Assembly (NCBI RefSeq): GCF_019175285.1
Contig: NC_056527.1
Location: 121,833,310 to 121,897,309, forward strand
Direction: 5' to 3'
Length of the DNA stretch: 64,000 nucleotides
Origin: Sceloporus undulatus
Taxonomy: Eukaryota > Chordata > Lepidosauria > Squamata > Phrynosomatidae
The notes beneath the pieces are model-generated. The model did not search any database, was not told where the DNA came from, and worked only from the letters and a program-made list of their open reading frames with translations. A program made the translations under genes and the position numbers. Positions 55,373 through 64,000 of this stretch are shown piece after piece (the first letter of the stretch is position 1; each line of letters opens with the position of its first letter).

Positions 55373-56278
55373 CTCCCCGAAATTTCACTATTCATTTCCC
55401 TTGCTTAACTTTTCCACTGACACAAGATGGCAGTGTCTGCACTTTGTATTTATATTTGAGAGCTGGTTAAAAAGACTGGTTAGTTTGCAGGGATTTCCAC
55501 CCCTTGCTGCTGTTTTCAGAATATGCATGGAACTGAGGGATGCAAATCTTATCTCACCCTCACATATAGGAATAGATCATTTTAACTCTGCAAGGATGCA
55601 CAACCTTAATGCACAAATTGCAAAGGCAAGGCATGGATGAAAGTGTTGTCTGTGGGACTCTGCTTCCACTGCTATCGGCACAACATATCCATTGCACAAT
55701 GGGGACTTTTGGACCCCACTTGTGAAACAAGACACACATGTGTGCATGTCCCTAAGTGAATTCAATCTTATATGCAGTTGGTGGGCTGCATTCAATTTGG
55801 ATTTTTGGGGTGGAACAGGGAGTTAAGTCATACTTCAGACAGGCTTCTTATGTAAAGTACCTTTATGTCTTTCCATCCCACATTTTTTTCTGAGATAGAA
55901 GAATGAGAAAACATTATCTTTTTGCTTTGAAATGTGCCAGATCTAAGCCCCTCTTTTAATTCCCCCCCTGAACAGATGTATTTCTTTTCAAACAGAGCTG
56001 GCGTAATCCCAGTTCCCAGCGTTCTTCATGTTTTTTATTGTCATCCCTGCAACAGAAGCATCTTTTTAATCTCCTCCAAGCAACACGGGAGAGTCATATT
56101 TCTATAAGGAGGCCTCAGGTGACTGTGAGAACGTTGGAGCTGCGCAGTTCTTATGCGCAGAATCCGTGTTGGACATGTCAGCTCTGTTTCCAGAGCAGAG
56201 GGATTATTATACTCATGGAAAAGGCAAGGAGGACATTGACATGCTGGAATGGCACCAGAGATGGGCAGCCAAGATTAT

Positions 56279-56477
56279 CAAAGTGTGGCGTAGTGGCTTG
56301 AGTGTTGGACTATGGCTCTGGAGACCAGAGTTCGATTCCTGCTCAGCCTTGAAACCCACTGAGTGACCTTAGGGGAGTCACACACTCTCAACCTCAGGTA
56401 AAGGCAATGGCAACGTTGCCAACCTTTGGCTTAGGGTCATCATAAATCAGAAATGACCTGAGGGCACATAACAACAG
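56279..56477 (+). mobile_element. Sauria-type SINE, near full length
   Basis: GTGTGGCGTAGTGGCTTGAG, GAGTTCGATTCCTGC, GTCATCATAAATCAGAAATG and a short CAA tail. Confidence 0.8.
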
Positions 56478-57242
56478 AGTTCAAAAAAGTAACTTTTCCA
56501 AGCTCTGGTCAAAACTGTGGTACGGGCAGAGTTTGTCCTTTGTCCTTCCTATGGTTCTAGTCAGAGCTTAATCCTCTCATACTGGCTAGTATGGCAAGGA
56601 AATTGTCAAGAACAATGGGAGTTGTAGTTCAGGATACCTGGAGGACATATATTCTGGGGAAAGTCCATTTCCGGTTCTTCTTGTAACTCTGTGCCTTCCC
56701 TGTTTTGCAAAGATAACAGCAGTAAAGACAATCAATTCGGCACAGGCCAAAGTCCTTTGGCATTTGGAACAGGTGTCGCTTGCATCTGGCTTAATGATTT
56801 GCTGATTTATTCTGCAACGCTTCATGTACTCATTTGCTCCAAGGCTCCCTGTCGAGTTGGAACATGCTTTCTCCAGGTAGTTGTCCATTGGAAACAACCA
56901 TCCTTTTCCCCCTTTCAGTTAAAATTTTATTCAGATGGATTAAATGTCAAGTGATTTGAATGCCCCCCCTTTAATGTGGATTAAATATCCATTGAAAATG
57001 ATGCTCACCCCCCCTTTTTTGCTTTCAGTTGCTATCTTATTAATGTGGGTAGCATATTACTTGGTGGAAGATGAGACTCAGGGAGTGTAAGATTATTTGG
57101 TATGACCAGGGGATGGCTATGGCTGGGTACTGTGAGATCAGAGCTAAATAACAGTTCAGTTGTTCTGAACACAACATTATAAGCACTCTAGGTGTCAACT
57201 ATTTTGGTCCCCACATTGTTGTGTAGCATAGTGCTTCTGATG

Positions 57243-57286
57243 TCGGGTGCATCTGCACTGCAGAGATAATGCAGTTTGATACCACA
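57243..57286. mobile_element. Palindromic MITE (type 1), one end
   Basis: CGGGTGCATCTGCACTGCAG, AGATAATGCAGTTTGATACC. It stops at the edge of the duplicated MSMB segment. Confidence 0.5.
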
Positions 57287-57399
57287 AACAGAAACATGAA
57301 TTCATTTCCGGCAATCAGAATGCAAACATCCTCCTTGAACCCTATTCATGATTCATAGAAAATAAGCAAGTGACACACCAAGATGTGGGATTTGACTGG

Positions 57400-57405
57400 T
57401 TTATT
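57400..57405 (-). terminator. Polyadenylation signal of MSMB-like copy 1
   Basis: AATAAA on the minus strand about 455 bases after the stop. The same hexamer in the same local context is kept in copy 2 (62669-62674), which supports use. Confidence 0.55.
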
Positions 57406-57859
57406 TAAGTTCCAATAGATCAGGAATGGGCAATTCTGACAGGTCCAGGGACCACGGAGAAGGCACATGGGCTATCATGTCAGACTTTCATTTTGATCCA
57501 CAGAAGGTTAGCATCATTTAAGGCAACTCTGCAATTGCAGCTCCAGAACCAGCTCAGCTACAGTCTCTGAGCAAACTCTGGAGGTTCACTGGGATAAAGT
57601 GAGCTTCATCTAGCATGGGAAACTGATAGGAAACGCATGTTCAAATCTTAGGTAAGGAGACCCTGCAGCCCATTGAAGCCATTTCAAGAGCAGAGGTTCA
57701 CTCACTGTTCCAGCCCCAAAAATGGTTGGGCTGTGAATTCTGAAAATGTCAAAGGCCACAAAAACATCCCTAGGAGCCACATGTGGCCCCGAGGCATCCT
57801 TTGTGCCCACTCCTGCCATGGCAAAAAGGAAGGGGGTGATGTCTTTAAGATGGTTGGGT

Positions 57860-59912
57860 TTAACATAGCTTAGTGGGGTCATCAAGTTTGTACAACTTAT
57901 ATTCACACGCTTCTCGATCTAAGATTGCTTTGCATCCCGGACCAGCAGCCACACCACCGTACCTGAAACGTAAAAAGAAAACAGGTTTCAATCAGTATCC
58001 ACCTACCTTGCAACAATATTTTAAGGAACTCTATTTTTCAATCTACTAAAGATCTTGTCACTAAAAGAAAATGCGGGGAGGGCTAGAATGACTTGGAAAG
58101 GCCTAAAAACAAGCATCAGGTTGAGTCTCCTTATCCAGAATTCCAAAATCCAAAATACTGTATTCCAGAATCCCAGATTGTCCACAGAGGTGGCTGAGAC
58201 AGGGATACCTTTGCTTCCGGGTGGTTCAGTCGACACAAACATTGTTTCACACACAAAAATGTTTAAAATATAACTATAAATTGTATAAAATTAACTTATG
58301 TATATATGAAACATAAATGAAGCAAGGCACAGTTACAACACTCAAAGGTTTCCAAAGATGGTGAATACAAAGAAAGAGACAGGTGATTCTGCTGTGTTAA
58401 ATGGCAATGCTAAGCAACAAGTGGAGAGACAAATGAATGGGAAACAGTGTGTGCAACCAGCTGCATCACACCTGAATGGACATCTGCATATGCAATGGCT
58501 CTGCAGTCACAGGTCTGCTTCTGTGACTTTACATTGGATACAGATGTTGCGCATGTGGCAGAAGTGTCCAACCATTTCTCTAGGGAACTCATACATGCAC
58601 AAATAATTTGGCCAACCCCCCCCCCCCCAGAAGACTAGGACTGGGAAGGGCAGCTATGAAAGAACTAGGAAATAACCTGATGCTTAAAAACATACAACTG
58701 AGCACTATTGTCCAAGCCATTGTATTTCCCATCACTGTGTATGGATGCAAGAGCTGGGCAGTGAAGAAAGTGGATACAACATCAACTCATTTGAGACGTG
58801 GCCCTAGAGAAGAGTGCTGAGGGACACTCCAGACAGCCAAAAGGACAAACAAATGGGTCCTTGAACAGATCAAGCCGGAAATCTCCCTGGAAGCCGATAC
58901 AACCAAATTGAGGCTGTCGTACTTTGGTCACGTCATGAGAAGGAACAACTCATTGGAAAAGACAATAATGCTGGGAAAGGTGGAGCAGAAAGAGAGGAAG
59001 GCCAACATGGCAGAGGGCTAGACTCCATCAGGGAGGCCATAGGTCTGGATTTACAGGACCTGAGCAGAGCAGTGGAGGAGAGGGAGCTTTGGAGATGCTC
59101 ACCCATCATGAGTCAGAGTAGACTCAAAGGCAGTTAGCAACAATAAATTGGGGTAATACATTCTCTTGTGCATTTTGCTTACCTGGAACAGCAGTGCATT
59201 CCTTCTGTGCCACAGGAACATCTCATGCAATGAGAGGAATTCCAGATAGACCCAATGGGGTGCCTTATTCCATCAAAAACATCAGCACAGTCCTCTGGGA
59301 TCACCCTCGTTCCTAAGGGATAAAATCCAGTTAGACTTCAGCTCCAGCAGAATTCTGGAAGCAGAGGTGACTATGGAAAACCTTCCACTGCAATGCAGGG
59401 ACCGGGGAACGGCAAATGAAATTAACCTATACTTAGTTACAAGAGCCCCTAAAGGATGGCTCTCATGTGTAAGCCAACCAATATGACTGTGGTTGTAGAC
59501 CCATTGCTGCTCCCTTCCCAGATAAAGAGACCCCAAAGACTAACTAATGTCTTGAAGAAGGGAGATGTTGTGTGTGACCTCCAGAGATAAGGAGAAAGGC
59601 AAAGGAAAGAAGAAGTGACTTCAAAGGATCACTGGTCACTTTATCCAAGCATTGACACCTCTTCATTTCCAACCATGAAAACATTACCATCCTCTTTCAC
59701 AATTACTGTAACTCCTTTGTAGAAGCAGAATCCAGAGCAGACGCTGAGGGCGATGCAGATGGCAGCCAGGCAGAGGAGGGATTTCTGGAAAAGACAACAT
59801 TGTGGGGCAGGAGTCAGACATACTTTCATACTTTGGATAGCATGAGATGATGAGACTCACAGGAAAAGCAGAAAGCAGTAAGGAAAGAGGAAGGCATAGT
59901 TTTGCTTACCAT
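57860..59912 (-). CDS. Beta-microseminoprotein-like secreted protein, copy 1 (complete)
   Basis: Secreted disulphide-rich protein of the MSMB/PSP94 family, which includes snake small serum proteins. Coding exons on the minus strand: 59912-59910 (ATG only), 59784-59688, 59312-59183, 57962-57860 (stop TAA). All splice sites are GT-AG, and the phases join to 110 residues; human MSMB has 114. Residues 1-19 form a signal peptide (MKSLLCLAAICIALSVCSG). The mature part has ten cysteines in the family order: FCF, EDC, SHCMRCSC, MHCC, PGC, EAC, KLC. The family signature C-x-D...G-x-x-HP-x-x-S-x-W is seen as CADVFDGIRHPIGSIW, and the C-terminal exon (YGGVAAGPGCKAI, DDPTKLC) resembles human STPVGYDKDNC and KKDPKKTC. 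The tiny first coding exon follows the family's usual gene structure. In snakes, relatives bind toxins or CRISPs in blood; the partner here is unknown. A related copy lies 5.4 kb away. Confidence 0.92.
58117..58321 (+). mobile_element. Tigger-like element (type B), partial
   Basis: CAGGTTGAGTCTCCTTATCC, GGGATACCTTTGCTTCCGGG, ATATGAAACATAAATGAAG. Found in intron 3 of MSMB-like copy 1; not seen at the matching place in copy 2. Confidence 0.62.
58610..59145 (+). mobile_element. BovB-like (RTE) LINE fragment, 3' part
   Basis: Translated pieces match the C-terminal end of the BovB reverse-transcriptase protein: IVFPITVYGCKSWAVKK, LEQIKPEISLEA, LRLSYFGHVMRR, SLEKTIMLGK. The reading frame is broken several times. 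It ends AGTCAGAGTAGACTCAAAGG, the 3' tail type that the Sauria SINEs share. It starts beside a run of 13 C. It lies in intron 3 of MSMB-like copy 1, between exons 4 and 3. Confidence 0.75.
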
Positions 59913-60020
59913 CTTGGCTTCCCTCTACGGACTTCTGAAAGACCCTGGTTGGCGAGAATAAACACCTCTGATCCCGGATGAGTCTGGGGTGGTTGCTACT
60001 GTCAGAGGATCCTTTCTCCC

Positions 60021-60030
60021 TAAATATATA
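60021..60030 (-). promoter_or_regulatory. TATA box of MSMB-like copy 1
   Basis: Minus strand GGGTATATATTTAGGG, 109-118 bases before the ATG at 59912. This allows a 5' UTR of about 80-90 bases containing no splice site before the ATG exon. A strong TATA box fits a highly expressed, tissue-specific secreted protein. Confidence 0.6.
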
Positions 60031-60389
60031 CCCGCAGGGAGGAAGTGCAAAACTATGGGAAGGACCTCCTGTGCCTTAATGTCGCACAGGGCAAAGTGTG
60101 CCAGAAAACTGTTTGATGTGAAGAAATCCTTTTCTTCCCAATTAGCCAATGTTTGTTTTGTTGAGAACTAAGAGAGGAATGGCCAAGTTTCTATCCAGCT
60201 CAAGGGCGTATGGCGATAAGAGTGGTGACCTGTTGGTGTGGTTCTCCTGCCTCTGCCTGAAGCCTCCCAACCTACAGTCAAGAGCCCAATATCATTGTTG
60301 TTTGTTGTCAAGTCAGCTTCAATGTACGGCAGCCTAAGCTATAGTCAAGGCCTGCAAACGTAGGACCTTATCATACTAGCCTCTTCTTG

Positions 60390-60845
60390 CTCAGCAATAC
60401 TGGGACCGCATCTCAAGAAATGAGAAGAAGACTAGGAAGGGGATGGGCAGCTATGAGAGAACTAGAAAAGATCCCAAAAAGTAATGACAAAGAACTGAAC
60501 ACTAAAGTTAGAATCTTAAAGTTAAAAAAGTTAAAGTTAAAAAAGACAAATAAATGGGTTCTGGAAGAGATCAGACCAGAGCTCTCCTTGGAAGCCATGA
60601 TGATGAAGTTGAGGCTGTTACACTTTGGCCTTATCATGAGAAGGCATGGATCATTGGAAATGGCAATAATGCTAGGAAAGATCGAGGGATGTAGAAAGAG
60701 AAGAAACTGTATGCAAAATGGATGGACTCAGTTAAGTATGAATTTACAAGACCTAAGCAGAGCAGTGGAGGACAGGGGTTCTTGGAGAGGTCCTATCCAT
60801 AGGGTCGCCAGGAGTTAAGGACAACTCGAGGGCACAAAAGAGCTA
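60390..60845 (+). mobile_element. BovB-like (RTE) LINE fragment, 3' part
   Basis: Same protein region as the 58.6-kb fragment (WVLEEIRPELSLEAMMMKL, HFGLIMRRHGSLEMAIML, GPIHRVARS) with an internal deletion after the start. The tail reads GTCGCCAGGAGTTAAGGACA and matches the SINE 3' end. It lies about 370 bases upstream of the MSMB-like copy 1 TATA box. Confidence 0.75.
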
Positions 60846-60849
60846 TACT

Positions 60850-62190
60850 CCCGCTTTGGTTATGGTCCTGTCTGCCCTGGCTAGATAAATCTGGGGGCAG
60901 CCCAAAGTATCCTCACCCCAGAGCTACCCCAACATCCCCACATTACCTTAGCCCTCGGTTCTCATGCCCAGCCACCGCTGTCACGAGTTGTTCACTTCTG
61001 AGATCAGAATGAAGTGCGCAATCTCAGTCGCATGGTTGGACACCTTGAGACCTCAGAGTGAAGGGACCCACGGCCCCAGTGCCAGCACCAGTGGTATGCA
61101 AAGATACCTAATAAAGGAAAATGGGTGAATCACATCCTTGTTTGTTTTGCCGTTTTGGATTAAAGAACAGGACAGCCTAATAATGTTTAAACTGAAGATA
61201 TCATTTTTTTCTCCAGAATTTGTTGGTGTTTGTTTACTGCAGAGATAAAGGGAGCATTGGAAGAGTCGTATCATGTTCAGAGGTTAAAACTGATAAGGCT
61301 GGCAACTGATCCTGGGGTCTTTTGAGTCCCAACTGTAGCCTGGTATATCCTGCCCAGGAGTGTCAAAGTCAGCAAAACGCAGCATCTGAAGTGAAACAGT
61401 TCTTTCAGTGCTTCCTCATCCAACCAATTTGGGTGAATCTGATTTCACAATAAACAGGGCAAGGCCATGTTCTGTGCATTTGGGCAAGCAATCTAACCGT
61501 TTCCTGGAAAAGCTACCAGTTCTGTCTCATACATGCCCACATCTCTCTTACGCATCTCAGGCACCGTTGCTCTATAGACAGGAATGGAAAGAAAAATCAT
61601 AATCCCGACCAGAGTCCTGTTGGTGACTTACATTTTTGTAAGTGGAAATATATCTGCGGGGATTAGAATTGGGTCGTTCTGGAAAGTCCATATCCAGTCA
61701 AGGGCTCCTGTTATATGACTACATAGGGAAGCCAGCCAAGTGACCCAGGCCAGGTTGCCATATTCCATTCCCTCATGTCTGGGCATTTGATTTACATATT
61801 GTGCAAATTATTATAATTATGCCTATTACTAATTTGCATTAAGAACATGAATCATTGTGCTTTTTCAGCCATTATATTTCAACCTCAGTACCACTATCAA
61901 GCCAAGTGCTCTTTTCCCTCTTCTTTCTCCCATGTCTGGTGTGCATCCTGGTATGCATCTTTGCAATTCACTAGCAAGGTTTCTGAATGCCTTTGCTATA
62001 TAGCTAAGTGTAAGTAAAATTAATCAATGCCCACCATCACAGAGATTTCTGTTCAGGATTTCTGACAGCTGGGAAACCCCATAAGGAAAAATCACTTGTA
62101 TGAACTTTCAAGTTGACTGTGATAGGCTTTTAATGTTGTGATGTGTTGTTTTGATGGCCTTCATATAGTTTTTACTGGATTTTAGTGGTT
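60850..62190. other. Spacer between the MSMB-like copies, no feature seen
   Basis: No gene, RNA gene or clear repeat recognised. A search for leftover MSMB exons on both strands by eye found none. Confidence 0.5.
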
Positions 62191-62195
62191 GTTAC

Positions 62196-62378
62196 GTTGT
62201 TATGTTGTTGTTATGTACCTTCAGATGATTTCCAATTTAGGGTGACCCAAAGGCAACAAGATCAGAGGGATTTCTTGGCAAGATTTGTTCAGAGGAGGTT
62301 TGCATTTCTCCAAGGCTGAATGTATAAGGCTTGCCCAATGTAACCCAGTGGGTTTCCATGCCCAAGTGGGGATTCATA
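62196..62378 (-). mobile_element. Sauria-type SINE, partial
   Basis: Reverse orientation; GTTATGTACCTTCAGATGAT, TTCTTGGCAAGATTTGTTCA and CAGTGGGTTTCCATGCCCAA. A MITE half follows it. Confidence 0.7.
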
Positions 62379-62383
62379 ACCCA

Positions 62384-62467
62384 TCTGCAGAATTTTATAG
62401 CATTGAGCCATGGCAGTTAAAATGGTATCAAACTGGATTATTTCTGCAGTGTGGAGGCAGCCTCAGA
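62384..62467. mobile_element. Palindromic MITE (type 1), one arm
   Basis: GAGCCATGGCAGTTAAAATG, TCAAACTGGATTATTTCTGC, AGTGTGGAGGCAGCCTC. Like the 57.2-kb copy it lies just outside the duplicated segment. Confidence 0.6.
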
Positions 62468-62668
62468 ATCTCAGGGGCAAATGGGCTTCCTTCAGAGAAA
62501 AAGACCAGCATCGGAGGATGTGGCCTGAGCAGAGGATCTTGCCTTAAAGAGAACTAAAAGAAGCATGAATTCATTTCAGGCAACCAAAATGCAAACATCC
62601 TCCTTGAATCCCTGTTCATCATATATAGAAAATAAGCAAGGGGAACATCAAGTTGTGGGATTGACTGG

Positions 62669-62674
62669 TTTATT
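62669..62674 (-). terminator. Polyadenylation signal of MSMB-like copy 2
   Basis: AATAAA on the minus strand in the same context as the signal of copy 1. A second AATAAA lies nearer the stop (about 62788-62793), so two cleavage sites are possible. Confidence 0.45.
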
Positions 62675-63272
62675 TAGGTTTCCATAGATCAGGAGTGGGC
62701 AACTGTGACAGGTCTGGGGACCACTGTGAGGGTACATGCGCTACTGTGTAAGACTTTCATTTTGATCCACAGAGGTTTAGTATAATTTTTATTGTATTTT
62801 ATCCAAGACAGCCCTGCAATTGCATCTGCAGAACCAGCTCAGCAACAGTCTCTTCATTCCTTGCAAACTCTGGATGTTCACTGAGCTAAAGTGAGATCTT
62901 AGATAAGGGATATGGCCAACTATGGCAAATCTATGAGCCACTTGTATGTCCCATGGCCCTCAGGGGTCTACAAGGATTACAAAACAGAATCAAAATAAAA
63001 TAAAACAAGAAAACCAAAGTGGCTGGAAGTCTACTTCTGGTTCTCAAAAAAGAAAGAAAGTAATTTTTGCTATTAAAGAGTCCAGGAGATCTTGCAGCCC
63101 ATTGAAACCATTCCAGGAGCAGCAGTTCAGTCACTGTTTTGGTCCAAAAAAAGGTTGGGTTATGAATTCTGGACGTGTCAAGGGCCACAAAAACATGCCC
63201 GAGGGCCACATGTGACCCCAAGACAGCCTTTTGCCCATACTTGCTGTGATGGAAAGGAAGGGGATGTTGTTT

Positions 63273-63390
63273 TTAAGATGCTGAGGATAAACATGGCTTA
63301 GTGGGGTCATCATCTTCAAAGAACTTGTGTTCACACGTTTCTGGATCTACGATTCCTCTGCACCCTTGGAGAGTGGCAGTCCCACCGTAC
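63273..63390 (-). CDS. Beta-microseminoprotein-like protein, copy 2 (last exon only)
   Basis: Last coding exon of a second MSMB-family gene on the minus strand. The acceptor (TTTCAG|G) and exon phase are identical to copy 1. It encodes YGGTATLQGCRGIVDPETC, then EHKFFEDDDPTKPC and a short tail LSSAS before TAA, five residues longer than copy 1. The three cysteines expected in this exon are kept, as is the D-P-T-K motif. Earlier exons would lie beyond position 64000, since exon 3 of copy 1 is 1.2 kb upstream of its exon 4. Whether the gene is intact cannot be judged. Confidence 0.85.
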
Positions 63391-64000
63391 CTGAAACGCA
63401 AAGAGGAGAACAGATATTCAGTCAACATTTGCCCCGACTTGCAAAGCTCAGCAGTCCCTTGTCATCTGGAGGTTAGGAACAAATGCCTTTCAGGACCCTT
63501 ACAAGGTAAAGATTCTTGACCAGCAAGTCAAAAGACTAAATTCTTACTCTATAATAAAGATCCCACTATACTTAGAAGAGCCACAACTTTTCCATTGGCC
63601 TTAGCCAAGACATGTGCCAACCCAACCACACAAGAGGACAGAATAGAAATATGAAGTAATCTCAAATGAAACGGAATGAACTATGTATTGCCATAAAGAT
63701 TGTCACATATGTGTCACTCAAGAAGGTTCTAATTTTTAATCTGGTTTGAATGCCATCTCAAATGTGATGTTTTCATACACCATTTATTTATTATTTTTAT
63801 ACCACACCTATCCTTTTTTAGGATGACCTACGGTCATGTATAATAAATGTGAGTAACTGAATGACCATACTTGAATGCGCATCTGCACATGCGCAGCAAT
63901 GCCTCTCCATCCACAACTCTTCTTCCGTGGCTTTAAATTAGATACAGATGTTGGTTATGTGGCAGAAGCATCCAACCTCTTCTAGAGGGAACTCACAGAA

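Larger units (their letters stand above)
54410..57240. other. ARID5A 3' UTR and flank
   Basis: The 3' UTR starts at 54410. I find no canonical AATAAA in the first ~300 bases, so the cleavage site is unknown. Apart from a MITE arm and two SINEs the region up to 57240 shows no feature. Confidence 0.5.
57288..58600. repeat. Duplicated segment, copy 1 (MSMB-like 3' part)
   Basis: Covers the 3' flank, last exon and start of intron 3 of MSMB-like copy 1. It is similar to 62557-64000 throughout, for example ATGAATTCATTTC (57296 and 62565), the poly(A) context, the exon, and GATACAGATGTTG near 58537 and 63940. The offset shifts from about 5.27 to 5.43 kb because of internal insertions and deletions. 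A Tigger-like fragment (58117-58321) lies in this copy only. Confidence 0.85.
62557..64000. repeat. Duplicated segment, copy 2 (runs off the window)
   Basis: Partner of 57288-58600. It continues past the window end, so the full extent of the tandem duplication is not seen. Between 63400 and 63780 I see no other feature; this is intron 3 of copy 2. Confidence 0.85.

Noticed and set aside
1-64000. CRISPR arrays, rRNA, tRNA genes
   Set aside because: None seen. The tRNA-like A and B boxes found belong to SINE heads. Regular repeats here are minisatellites without unique spacers.

Overview
The window is vertebrate nuclear DNA, most likely from a lizard (squamate reptile). The coding exons are clear orthologues of amniote genes with GT-AG introns. 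The DNA between them is packed with tRNA-derived SINEs of the Sauria type, BovB-like and CR1 LINE fragments, Tigger-like and palindromic MITEs, and microsatellites. I cannot name the species. No bacterial, plasmid or viral organisation is present, and I recognised no retrovirus or LTR-element copy.

Layout, left to right. (1) 184-10613, plus strand: the last 16 coding exons of NCAPH, the kleisin subunit of condensin I; the first ~100 codons lie before the window. One intron uses a GC-AG splice pair. (2) 13404-18993, minus strand: a complete three-exon NEURL3, an E3 ubiquitin ligase with an NHR domain and a C3HC4 RING. It converges tail to tail with NCAPH and has a TATA box about 145 bases before its ATG. 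(3) 30194-54409, plus strand: a complete seven-exon ARID5A. Its first coding exon is only ATG plus one base and is followed by a 12-kb intron. Human 2q11.2 carries the same NCAPH, NEURL3 and ARID5A neighbourhood, so this part is ancestral. (4) 57860-59912, minus strand: a complete four-exon gene for a secreted ten-cysteine protein of the beta-microseminoprotein (MSMB/PSP94, snake small serum protein) family. (5) 63273-63390, minus strand: the last exon of a second MSMB-like gene whose earlier exons lie past the window end. The two MSMB-like genes sit in a duplicated segment repeated about 5.3-5.4 kb apart. Human MSMB is on another chromosome (10q11), so this cluster beside ARID5A is the most unusual gene-level feature.

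The rest is repeat-rich. At least 25 Sauria-type SINEs or fragments share their 3' end with the two BovB-like fragments (58.6 and 60.4 kb), as expected for SINEs moved by BovB machinery. Three tandem arrays stand out around the ARID5A start: a ~45-bp AT-rich minisatellite just before the promoter, a 185-bp tandem repeat just after exon 1 that is interrupted by a SINE, and a 67-bp minisatellite carrying a small hairpin in most units. A ~410-bp element with terminal inverted repeats (21.1, 28.0, 48.1 kb) and another repeat family (13.9, 16.5, 25.7, 38.9 kb) are families I could not name.

The genes do not form one pathway: NCAPH acts in chromosome condensation, NEURL3 and ARID5A are linked in mammals to inflammatory responses, and the MSMB-like proteins are secreted.
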